Source of the DNA: Diorhabda sublineata
Lineage: Eukaryota; Arthropoda; Insecta; Coleoptera; Chrysomelidae
Direction: 5' to 3'
NCBI RefSeq assembly: GCF_026230105.1
Contig: NC_079476.1
Span: 35,888,559 to 35,952,558 of the forward strand
DNA: 64,000 bases
Positions 1 through 13,000 of the stretch are shown in pieces. The notes under the pieces were generated by a model. That model saw only the letters and a program-made list of their open reading frames with translations, was not told the origin of the DNA and searched no databases. The translations under genes were made by a program, and so were the position numbers. The stretch's first letter is position 1; each line of letters opens with the position of its first letter.

Positions 1-775
1 ATACTAATATTCTTGTGTTTGAGTAGCTTGTTATTCTTATGTCCAAATGTTTAAATACGTATTTCTGTAGTATCCATTCTTCTTCCTTCTTATTTTGTTC
101 TCTTCATGTATTTGTTTTTTTGTTGGTTTATTTTTGGACCGATTTTCCTGCTTCTGTTTCCAATTTGTTGATTGCCCTTATTAGTTCTTTTTAATGTATT
201 AGCCAATATTGTTACATCGTCTGCTTATGTTCCTGCTTGTATTTGGTTTGTTATACTATTTTTGCTTTCCTCATTACTTTCTCTAAAATCATATTAAAGA
301 GAATTGGAGAGATCGATTCGCCTTATTTGACTCCTTTGTGAATTTTTATTTCTTCTGTAAGTTTTTCTAGATTTCTTACTTTGGCTTACGTGTTTTGTAA
401 TATAATTTTTATTAATATCTTCAATTTTCTGGGTACATATGGTGTTTCTAGATCTCCTATCATTTTTTGTTTGTTTATTGAGTCAAACGAGCTTTTAAAA
501 TATATAAATATTATATATAATTCTCTATTTAATCCCCGTGTTTTTTGTATTATTTGGTCTATTGTATAGATTGCGTTAATTGAGAATCGTCCTGGTCTTA
601 ACCCATTTTGGTAGTATCCCAGTATGTTTTCTGCGTATAATTTGACTATTTATTAAGTTGGTAGTAGTTTATATGTAATGTTAAGAAATGTTATGGCTCT
701 ATAGTTTTTATATTCCTCCTTATCGCCTTTTGTTGGTATTGGTGTAATTACTTCACTATTCCACTAGAATTGGAT
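1..775 (-). mobile_element. Non-LTR retrotransposon reverse transcriptase remnant (RTE-like)
   Basis: The reverse strand reads, with several stops, as an RT domain: a VITPIPTKGDKEEYKNYRAI-like segment, then NGLRPGRFSINAIYTIDQII, FKSSFDS, and a degraded region before the usual FNMILE block. Order and spacing fit the fingers and palm of RTE-type endonuclease/RT proteins. It is truncated by the window edge and broken by stops, so it is a dead copy lying upstream of, or in an upstream intron of, Syt12. Confidence 0.7.
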
Positions 776-835
776 AGATTATGAATTTAGTCTAGTTTTT
801 GTCAGTGTATTTGTTCACTGCACGCAAAGAATTAT

Positions 836-1051
836 ATGAAAGAGCATTTTCAATTACAGAAAATGGTGGGGACTGCAGTATTTGGCGCTGCTTTAGGTAC
901 AGGAACAGCTCTACTAATTGCTATGACCATAGTCGTTTATAAATATTATAGTTTGAAGAAGAAATCTGAAGAGTGGCATTCATTAGACCAGATGCCTCTA
1001 CCACCAACACTTGAACGGTTCAATAAACCGTATTATCCTCTTATCAAAGCC
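836..1051 (+). CDS. Syt12: Syt12 exon 1 (N-terminus, membrane segment)
   Basis: 72 codons starting at ATG 836; encodes a short N-terminus, a ~27-residue hydrophobic segment and a basic juxtamembrane stretch. It ends in phase 0 at a strong gtaagt donor. A second possible donor (gtattt) lies 4 bp downstream, after 1055, and would leave phase 1. The 5' limit could instead be at 806, after a tttttgtcag acceptor. Confidence 0.7.
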
Positions 1052-4000
1052 GTAAGTATTTTGGTAGAAACTTTTTTCAAATTTTGGTGAACGCGCTTCA
1101 GAATACGCCACAATTCACTGCTTCCAATATTATTTTGCTTATTATTCTAATAACAAATCCATTATTATCATAAATTGTTAATATTTATTATGATTATTCA
1201 AGTTTTTGGTACAGAACTGGAGCCAAAAATATACGTGGTGAATATGAATTAATAATAAATCTAACGTGAAAAATACTTCTAGGACAAATATTCGTATGTC
1301 AATAGAAAATAAAAAATATTGTGAGGAACGGCTTACGAAATTTACATTCGCGCTTTTTTGGGGCAAAAAAAATCAAAATTAATGAAAAAAAGTTCAATTG
1401 AATATTATCACTCTAACAGAAAGTCGAATGCATATAAACCCATGAATAATTTTCTGGCAGAAGATATCCCATTGAAACAGTTTAGAGAGTGGTAAAAGCA
1501 ACCATTTCCTTCTGTAACAGCACCAAAGTTTAAGGTTAGAGGTTTGGTTGGTATATGGACGCAACGTAGCGTAGTTTTTCATAATTTTTCAGTTAGAATT
1601 TATTAACGTACCATTGGGCTGCAGAGAAGGAGAAAAAAGTACTGTGTCTACGTTGGAATTGATCCCTTAATATTCGTGACACAGTTTTCTACCTAAGCAC
1701 AACGCATTTGATTCAAGATTTCTGAAAAATTTGTGTAAAATATGGAAAAGACTGCAATGGATGCCGATAAGCAAGTCTTCTTACTTATGTGGATTATATG
1801 AAGGGCAACGTGCAAAATATGGGAAAATATTTCAAGTGAATTTGTGTATATTAAATAATTAGAGCTCTTATTTCAATTAGTATGTTTTGAACTCTTATGT
1901 GACATATTTGAATCAGTTTCAGTTTTTCAGTATGTATTTAGTCGCTTTAGTGACATGGCGTTTGCAGTGTATGTCATGAAACTATTGAAATTTTGTTTCT
2001 TGTTTGTGAAAGGTGCTAAAAAAATTAGAAGTATGTGTATGATTATAATATGATTACTTTAAAGACTCACAATTGATACGAAAGATCTAAAAGCACTAAG
2101 ATAACGGGCAACAACCTTTCTACCTCCAAATATACACAAAAATGTTAAGAAAGTCGACAACGACTTTTAGTTCGTTCAGAAAATAGAAAATGTACTTTTT
2201 TATTTCATTTTTAATTTAAATAATTCACCGTATTTTTGAATAACAACTCGTATAACGTTACTGTCCAATGTGTCACTTGTTTATTCGCAATTATAAACAT
2301 CATCAAATTATAAGGCACTTGAAGAAGTTTGTGGTAAATGAGAAAAATAACTTCTTTTTAAGGAAACTATAGTCACACTCTTTGATCCAAATTTTGAAGT
2401 TGAATTTGTTTCATATTTACAAAATGAATAGAATCAATAGATTTCACTACGTATAAGGTTCTGAAACTGATGCACAGATGGCACCTAACACGAAATTACA
2501 CTTTTTATATATAATTATTAATTGGCAAAAAATCGATATATTCTATTAATATACAATTATACAGGATTTTCCATATATTTGGCAAACGTTATCTTTTCTA
2601 AATAGAAATATTATTTATACATTGGATTAGTATTTGAGCGTATTAAAAATTATTGTCGAAAGTTAAAAAGTCATTCATAAGAAAGCTAAATTGAGAATTT
2701 CTTGATCTTTATTTGAGTTTCGTTTAGTTTAGCTTTACCTACCAAACCCGAGTAGAGACCACAATCATATTTTTTAATATATAATAATTGATGACACAGA
2801 ATATATACATGGTAATGAAGTAATGTACAATAGTATTTTATTCACGATTAATAATGGGTGTAAAGTTTACTGACACGAGCGCTGACGAGTGGCATAAATC
2901 ACCGAGTGTATAATATACTCCATTATACGTGAGTAGAATACTATACTTTATCTATGACTGAATATTTTCTAACAAAGTGAGTTTTATGTATGGAACACCT
3001 CAATTATCTAGGAAACGGCATGTATGATTTTTCTAAATTTTTGTACGCAAGGGTCTTTGATACGGCCGGTATTATGGTGGTATCTACATTGTTATCAGAT
3101 CTTCCTTTTCCGGAAAAATAATGAATTCAAATGGATCAAATGAATAAATTTTGTGGTTTTGGAAATCCTTACCATTAGGGTGCCTTTCAGTTTTGAATTG
3201 AAGTCGACCAAAGTGCTGAGGACTTCCACATTTTGGATTTAGTTTCAAAGTTTTTTCTGTGAATCTGTTTATGCCTTTTTTGTACGCCAATCTATAAGAG
3301 AATTATATTCATTTAAATAGTGCTCTCATAATTTCTCAGGGAGAAGATTCATAGTCGCTGCAGTTGCCGATTCAACATCTTCTGGTGTGTAGTTAAAATT
3401 TTCTTCACTATTACTCTCCATCACTAATAATAATACTACACTCGTTTTAATTAGACAAAAAACGGATTTTCTTCAACGAATATTGAGAAATAAACGTGTG
3501 ACATTTTATAATTGCGTTAAAAAATGATACGTTACAGTACTTTTTTTCACGCTTTTTGACCGATTCAGAAATTACATGCAAATGAATAAAAAAAAAACGT
3601 AAATATTATAACGGACGTGGAAAAATGTAATTTTACGTATTTATATGAGTTTTTGAATGCTTAATTTTAGTGGTGATCGTATAAAACTTAATTAAATGTT
3701 AATTAAGACGGTTCTATTAATTTCCATGAGATTCCATGAGACTAGTGTCTCAATTGTTAATCTGCTTAATAATTTTTACTCAAGGTAAAAAAATAATTGA
3801 AACATAATTCTACATTTAGCGGACATAAAGAAAAAAACGCGCGAACAAAGTCAAATAAACATACTTAATAGATACAAACCTTCTTTAATTTCACGATTCC
3901 CAGGCCGTCTCTGGAAGCGTGTCCCCCCTCAACCTGTTGAACCCTGGCTCGTATTGCTGCGTCCTTACCACCACCACCATCGTCAGTATGTGAAACGGCG

Positions 4001-7000
4001 TCTTGGGGCGCTAATCGCTCCCCTTATACCATGTTTGACAAGCGAAAAAAGTCGTAACTCTGATAACCCCCTTTACAAATTAATCGAAATAATGTCCGGA
4101 ATAAGTCCGGCTAGTTGCTGGATGACCCATAAAAGGTTAGAATCGTGGGCGCGAGCGGCAAAAGAAAGAGCGTTAGGTAATAATTACCATCATCCTCTTT
4201 TGGGTAAAAACGATAATCACGGCAAGAACGAAAGCAGCAGCTCTGGAAGTTTAGAGGTACGATTTGAAAAATTTTGGTTATAAAATTTTGTTACGCAGAA
4301 TACTGTACGCGCATTTGAAAGTGAAAATCAATATAGCGTTTTTGAGGTTAACTAGGATTTATCAGAAACAGAATTTCCAAATTTATTTATCTCTAATTCA
4401 ATCCGAAGAGTATAGATCGGTGAAAGGTGGTTCTCTTGTACTCCGACATGTTTAGTCTGATAATCTGCCATCTTGGAAAATTTTTAATTTATATATAATT
4501 TCTTAGTTACTTAAATTTATCGTAAATTTAAATCAATGTCTATTTGGATCTTACTATATTATCTTTTACTTTGAAATTAGGGCAAAGACAAATACAAGTA
4601 TTCAAGTTCATCAAGTTCATGTAACACACGAAATATTTGTAAATATCCATAGATTTCACATTAAATAAGAGGTTTTTAAGAAACGTTATGACATCGTCCG
4701 GTTAGATAGTATAGCAACGCTGGGAAAAACGACCTGCAATAGTTTTTTTGATGATTAAACCTTTCAAAAAACTCGTTGCCTTCAATGTCTTGACTCAAAT
4801 ATCGAATTGTTTCGGAAAAGGTGATACACTTCATAATTCTCTTACTACTACACTCATTGAAGGTAATATATATCAGCGGGAATGTTGTTAGAATATTATG
4901 TTTCCTTTGTATATCAATTCACCTGAGGTAATGACGAAACAGTCAAAGGAAAAAAGAAAACCAGTTGGTTTAATCACGTTTTCGTTTTAACAACACATCC
5001 AAATCATGGCTTCCATAAAAATAAAGTGAACAACGTTGCATCTCTCCAAAATCTATTACTAGATATTTTTTGTCGTCGCGGACCTCGAATGAAAACTTTT
5101 ACACATATTGGGCTGTAGATTTTTGCAGTCTGCCCATCCGTCGTTCTTCACCGAAGTTGGAGCCCATTTTAGTTTTGATACGCTACGACGTTAGACTTCG
5201 TAAAAGTATAGTTGAAAACCACAAAAATGCTGTTTGGGTGATTTTTCCCACTCGATAGGAGTGTTGAAGTCTAAGAATGGGTAAATCGTTTAATAAAAAG
5301 TTGTCAAATTATTCTAAGGTTAAAAAACTATGTACACACATTTAGTTTTATCAGTTTTATTTATTATTAACAAAAAATAGTATATTGTGTAACAAGTGGG
5401 AAGAGTTCAACTGTTCTCACGAGTGTGGAAGTACTTTTCCCACATGTTGCACACTGTACATTTTCTACAACTGCACAAATTGAAAGAATAAAAGTAATGG
5501 AATGGAATTTATTTTCATGATTAGTAAAACCAAAATAATACTAAAGTGTCCTCTTAACTGTTGAATAATATTATTTAAAATTGTAGTTGCTTGTGAAATT
5601 TTTACAATTTTGTATAGTTAAACCTGGAACGTCATTTTTTTAATAAAATTCTCTGTTATGTTAATTTTAGATTTTGAGGGTTGATCGTTCATATACGGTG
5701 TATTTTCTGTCTCAATTTCTGTAAAGGGTTCGAATGGTTTTTAAATGGAGTTGACGATTTTACTAGCAACGGTAATTTTATTTTCAAAAAGACGTATCCT
5801 TCTGTCACGGTATTGCATTACCATCCTCCATGGCGCTTTACGGTTAATATGTCCTGCATTTACTAAAATTGTTATCGAAGAACGTCGGAAGCAGTCACCT
5901 GTGTATAGATGGGGATTTTCTAATTTAATAAAAATTGTTTTAGCCATATTACCGAGTTTGTTAATACCAATTAATCGTACGTGTCTAGTACATTTTTCGT
6001 GTTGGTAATTTGAAAAGTTTGAAATGTTATTCTGGCGGTGGAAGAGCAGCATATTTTTTTATATATCTCTTAAAATTCTCCCGTTACTGTTAATGCTCTT
6101 GGCTTTTTTGTTTTCGTGTATCTAATTTCACAAGTAAAACTGAATTTAAATTCTCTAAATTATCGATTCTTAACTTCCACAACCACTCTCTACGACATGC
6201 CCCTGCCACACTTACCTTTAATGATTATTCAATTCTTTTTTTCTACTGAAAAACCCACTAATTAGAAAAATCTATGTTAATTCAAGGAAAAAATCAAATT
6301 AAATTCTACAAATAGTTCCTTTTAAATAAATTTATCTTTATTAGTAGATATTCCTCGTCTGGAGCTTCGTTTAAAAATCTCTTCAATTGGTCTGCTGTCA
6401 ATATGTACAATTTGATGTTATTTGCCATCGTGGACCTCGAGTGACACCTTTGTGATTTTTGGGGAGGTAATTCTCGGACTTTATTTTAAAAACGAACGTA
6501 ATTTCCGATACGTGGTTATATCAATGTTATTTTTTATACTGTACGTACTTCGCATCATTGAATATGACAACTCTTCAAAGTATACCAAAAGTACAGTTTC
6601 CTAAAAAGATTTTATTTTTGTATTTTTTCTCCATTCAATAAATTTCTAAAGTTGCTTTTGCTGCTATTTTCGATATCTCTGACGGAGTATTATCAAAGTC
6701 GTCACTACTGTTAGTAACCATATTATTTATTATAAATTAATATAATTATGTCCTACTAAAATAATATTCAAAGGAAATTGCGGTTTCCGTCAAACCACGA
6801 ATAAAAACTACATTAAGAATTTAAAAAAACTTGTATAATCTGACAATTGTGTCAACTATCCAAAGTTGTCAATAGCCAACTAGGTTTACGTCGTTTTTTA
6901 CTGATTCTCCATATAAATGGATGTTGTGTGGGCAAAGTGCCGTGACAAATAATATTTTTCACAGTTGTAGAAGAAAGTTTTTAACAATGTTAGAGAATGA

Positions 7001-10000
7001 AAATTTGAGCAGCAATTAGTAGTCTGAACTTTATTCAAACCAGTAATCATCTGGTATAGACATCCAAAGTACTCGCTCTTTAATATGATCTCCAGTTAAC
7101 CTGCTTCTATTATTTTGAACAGCTAAATTAACATCTGAATCAAGTCTTTTAGATAATACAGAAGAAGCCTGATGGATTAAATATTTCAAAGCTATTTCAG
7201 AGGAAACTGGTGTAAAATAGCGACAATCCACCCAAAATTCTATCAGGTCTAAGTTTCGATCGATTAATGGTTGGTCCAAATATTGTTTTAGTTCATTGGT
7301 AACACTGCCAGAGATTGGAATTTCTGCTCTATTTCAATTAAGCGTTTTTCATTTTTAATGCCTACACCAAATAAACGACGAGCTAACTTCTAGTAATGCT
7401 TGAGCTGGTCTTGGATCTGGAAATTGTTGTCCTCTTCGTCTGTGCGAACGTAACATCTCTTTAGTAGATTATTTAAAAGGACCAAGAAGAGTGGCAAGGT
7501 CTTGAATTACTTTAGGCTGCGAAGTTGCCACCATATCAGGCATATTCTTCTTAGTTTGGCTTTTAGTGGCTAAAATTTAAGCTACAATTTCTGACATTTT
7601 GAATTAAAATCTCGTAATTAATTGAGTTTAATATTAATTAAATCGCATAAAAAACATTTGGATGTATTGTTAGTTTCTCTAGCTCTCCATTAGTAAGTTT
7701 CTTTTGCACATCTTCTGCGATTCATTGAACCAACAACTTTTTATTTTGATCTGACTATCTATAGACATATTTTTACACTGTGGCACTAAATTTGACAAAA
7801 AATGATGAAATCCATTTTTAATTTTATTGTTTTACTGAGAACTGCACCCTAAGAGAAGAAATAATGTTTTACACGCAGTTTTGGAAATTTGTACTTCAAT
7901 ATTGATTGTTATTGATATACTGTACATTTGATTGTAATATATTTGCTACTTATTATATAATGAAGAATAATTAAACCAAATCTCAGAAATTAGTTGACAA
8001 GCTTATTATTTTCGAGGAAATGGAGAGAAATAAAACTCCATTACAGCTATATTTTATGAGTAGATTTATTCGATGTAGCAGAAAATTGTTTGTGCTCAAA
8101 ACTAGACATTGTTCATGAAAATTTAATGCAAACCACCTCCCCCACTCCGAATTCGGTTTCCCTCCAAGGACTTGTTCGATATAAAGCGACATTGTACACT
8201 TTCATGTTTCAAAATATACAAATTCACGATATTCAGTTTAGTTGGATCGATTCAACACAAACATCGTCTTATTTTATGAGACTCAAATTTTTATTTGTTT
8301 TCTTTGTTGTGTTGATAGCCTCGAAGCATTTTTAGTAGTATTTATCTGTATTTAGGACAAAAATGATACATTTCTGGGCCGACAATTCGACGCTGTCCGT
8401 ACGGTGTTTATAAAGAAAATAACAAACATTTCCAAAATATCCAAACGTCTAAAGTTTACTTATAGCGTCTTCTGTTTAAATTTTGCTGTCCAAGCTATAA
8501 AATATTACACAGAGATAAGTTTAAATCTGTCTAAACATTTTTAATGACTTGGAACGAAATTAACTTACACTCCACTCCGTGCTTTCCTCTTCTAAACTTT
8601 TCAAAGTCCCTTTATTGAAAGAAATGCAAATAATCTGAAGATTTTGAGGCTATTCAGTAAATGAATAAAATATGTGAAACAATAATTTTATTACATACCT
8701 TGAAACTACTGGAAATTCCGTGGACAAAGCAGTAATGGCGAATCTGGGGTTTCCTTTAATCATTCTGTCAACTCGTTGAACCAGGTCATCTGAAACGACA
8801 GATTTGCCTCCTTGACCCCCTTCATGATGCACATCAATTCGACCATCTTTAAACTTTCGACACCATTCACGCACAACACCATCCATCACTCATGAAGTTT
8901 TCCCCATACACACGACTCCTTCTCCGATGGATTTCTGTAGCACTGTGGCTTCCATTCTGTAGAAAACGAATCACACTTCGTAATTCACACTTGGAGGGAT
9001 CATCAATAATTTAGTACATGTTTACGTGGCTGTAGCACAACGCCGACTGCCGCCTGAATGTCAACAATGGTGGAGTGTGTAGTGCGTGAGCTTTGCAGTC
9101 GCCTAGGGCGCATGCCCACTTTCTTCCGCCCTCGTAGCTCCTGCTCGGAGCGATCGGAGGTTGAAAAAAAACGGCCCTTGTACTATAAATCGAGATGTCT
9201 TGCGCTACAAGAAAGCACACCATTTTGTTAGAACCAGATGTTTCTATTAGGGACATTAGCGTATATAGGGCTAGGAAATGAATTAGTCAAATTCTTTACA
9301 AAGTTTGATTAAAATCATTTGGTCCTAAAACTTTATTTCCTGCATCACCTGCCAAATATTCAGTTTCTGTAATGCATTGAGTATGGTCTTAACTCTAACA
9401 TTCGTCGATAAACTGCAGTCTTTTATCATAATTGTTTGAGGGTACAATTTTTGTACTTTGTGCTACTGACAACTGCTTAATTGCATCATGGTAAGAATAT
9501 TTGTTCGCTCTATCTTCGTGTTTGTTGATTAATAAAATTTTAAGCCTGTGCATTTCATTCAAATAAACCATATTGAGCGATTTATTAAAAAAAAGTGACT
9601 TTGTTACTAATCAAACTTGACGATCATACCATTGAAACCAGGGCTGAGTCTTTCTCTAGCTTATTCTTTTAGCAATATTGCTCGAGATTAATCCTTTTCT
9701 TTATCTGCAGAATTTTTCGCGACCTGGACTCAAGCGATACACAAAAATTTACTACAATCTGAGTAATTCCAGTTTCCGTGTTTCCCTGAACAAGTAAATG
9801 GAGATGCTCCACGGATAAATGCCGTAAATTAGCTTCATTTAGTTGTTAAAGGACTGTCCACGACTGTCTTGCACTTGAATAAGAGAGTTTTAACTATAAA
9901 TGGGAAATATGTAATGGATTGAACGTCATACCTAACTTAGGACTGAGGACTCCCTCTGTATATTATTCTTTCAAGTAAAAATAGCGATCTTATGTACTCA

Positions 10001-13000
10001 GTGAGCACTTGAACAAAAAATATTTGAAATACTGGAGATATTCGATTTTCAGACATGTATTGTATATTTTTGCAATAACAAAGCCATATAGAGTGTCCTA
10101 TTCAGAAGAAATTATTATTTTTATGTAACCCCCTAAATTTAGAACGCCACTATACTTTAAATAGCTAACTTGCAAAATACACTAATAACCATGCAATTCT
10201 TATAACATGTTTTTCCTATACATCATAATAAGAATTGTACAAGAGTGGATAATTTATAATGAACAGGCCAAGAGACATTTATAACCGGTGAAATATGAAA
10301 TTTTTTACAGGAATTCAATCTAGAAAAAGAACATTTAAATGTTCAGCCCTTACAGCATTCATCAGCACAAGATCTAACAGCCGAAATCTTAAAAACGCCA
10401 TTGGAAGTGTGTTCAGCACATGTGCCTCCACCACCATTACAACACCAGTCGAAATCTTATCCCACTGGACAACCCATACTATGCAGAACACCAAGTGTAT
10501 CTAGTCAGAGTAGCTTAGATAGTACTGCGTCCAAACAGGTATGTTTAGATAATTTGAACAGTTCCGATACTTACAGTAAGTGAATCCGTGTAGAAACATG
10601 ACATTTATATCAATTGCCCACTTGTTTCATAATGAATTATTTTTAGGGAGGACATCGTGGCTCTTCTCCCCAAATTAGAACCTTTGCGCCCGATGGAAAA
10701 ACTACGTTACCCCATCACCATGAAGCTACTCATACGTCCAGTTACCCATTGCGTACGTCAAGCAGATCGCCATCACCTCTACGAGCAGCGTCGTTAGATA
10801 TTCGCTGTTCTTCACCAGGCACAGCGCACGCATTGTCAGAAATAAGAACACCTTCTCCTTCACAATCTAGTCTAGCTTCATTAACAGGTAAATGGAGAGT
10901 GACTCATCGCATAGCACAGGCAGAAGCTATGAATAATAAATTTTCAAGTTCATTATGAATGACAAATATTTGTATAGGTGCTAGCAAATTCTTGGCTCGT
11001 AACTTGAACACACTGTTTAAGTCATAGAAACGATGTGACAATTAAATAATGATACTTATGCTTCAAAAGTTATTTATTATAAAAATATCAGTGAAATCAT
11101 GATTTTCTCCTTTAAGGTAATACCCTTCCGCAATAATACTTCGACTTTACTTATTTTTTCAAGCGCTGACAACATCGTCATCACAATCTGTCTGGATATC
11201 TTCAATAGACTTAAAATGTATTCCTTCTCGGTCGCTTTCATTTTGGAAGAGAGGAAAGATCACAATGTGACTAGGGCTGCTTTGTTAACACTGGACCCTT
11301 TCTATAAACTGAAAAGTGCGTTTTACTCAAACTGCATTAGCAAGGTGCGTTTTTGCAAATTGTTTGCGATATCTGTCGCAAGTACTTCATGATAGATTAC
11401 TTGCTTCACAATCTCTCCAGATAGAACGAACTCCTTATATACCACTCCTCGGCAGTCAAAGAAGTAGAGTTTCAACTTGTTCGTAAAAGTTTATTTTTGC
11501 ACTTGAATCATTTGGTGGTAGCCACTGATAATTTTGGCACATGTTTCCAAGGTCGAATTGAAAAAAGACAACTAATAATGCAATCTTTCTGTTCCAAACA
11601 GTTTATCACCAAACGCTTTATCATAAGTCGCTGAATTACTCAATTTCACACAAAAATTTGATCTAGACGCGTTGCTTGAGATTACACCATAAAATTGGTT
11701 TCATTACTGAATTTTCAACTTGTGATTTTGATATGGAGAATAATTTGTGAATGAAATTTATCGGCATTATTATATCTATTATTCTATGATCTCAAGTCTT
11801 ATTATTATAGGAGGGTCTACGAGTTCTTGCAACTCTCCTGTACCGGCCTCACCAAGAACCGGCCTAGGGAGGTGTTTATCACCACTCTTCATACACCGAA
11901 CGGTGACTGTGCCAGATTCATCGGCCGTACCACCTCCCGCTAGTCCTTTAGGGGCTATTCAGCCAGATTTGTACTTGAGAAAGGACGGGCCATTGTTTAT
12001 CGGCTCACCCAAATCATCACCAAGTCTCGGAAGACTGCATTTTCGACTGTCTTATGATTTTGATAAAAGTGATTTAGTAGTACATCTCATCGAAGGTAAG
12101 CTATAGCTCAAACTGTTCAAATTATCATTGAAAATAGATAATAATCGAAAGATTACAATATATTTCACATATTCAGAACCACAACAAAGTTTAATGTGCT
12201 TTCTATCAGAGCTGTTTAACATTTGAAGCTCGTTTCCCATTTCCAGAATTTAATGAGCAGTAACATCTGTAGTAGATGAGTGGATCACCCATGGGAATTC
12301 AAAAAAATGAGACATCGTCCTAATTTCCTAATTCTATTTCAAGAGCACAGTTTTATATTATTTTTAAGAAGAATTGAAAGAAATGCTGAGATGTGTGAGA
12401 TATGCACCGAAAGAAAAACACAAAAATCTCATGCTGTCAGTTTCGTGGGATTGTTTTTTTGATCTGCCTTCAAGGAACCAAGTGTTCAATTATGATGTTT
12501 AGTGTCAACCATGACAACCAAATCAAACCAAACTAAACCAAAACTGGATGAAGCAATAAAAGAAAAATGACCAGAATTGTCAAATCGGAAAGATTCAGTG
12601 TTCCACCATGATAATGCAAGGACTCACACATATTTGGCAACTCGTGGGAAACTATTGGAGCTTGGCTGGAAAGTGATACCACAGCTTCCATACAGCCCTG
12701 ATCTGGCATCATCTGTCCACCATTTATTTCGAAGTTTGAATGGTCAAACTTGGTCACTAATAAAGATGACCTTCAATTGCACCTGATTCAGTTTTTTGCT
12801 GATAAGGGCCAGAAATTTTATGAGCGCGCAATCATGAAGCTGAAAGATAGATGGCAAAAGGTCATTGTTTCATTTTATACTACAAAACGGAAATTAGTTT
12901 GTCCCCAACCAAATAGTAAGCGACGGAGATATAATGGATAAGCAATAAACGTTTCAATCTTTGTTAGCTTATAAGAATCACAACTTGAATAAATAGAATC

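Noticed and set aside
5745..6008. 87-codon open frame on the + strand
   Set aside because: It is the opposite-strand shadow of the Crypton C-terminal frame at 6052-5741, which carries the recognisable recombinase motif.
9011..9256. 81-codon open frame on the - strand in a GC-richer tract
   Set aside because: Low-complexity, Cys/His-scattered sequence without a family; better explained as the noncoding flank of the mariner fragment at 8690-9006.
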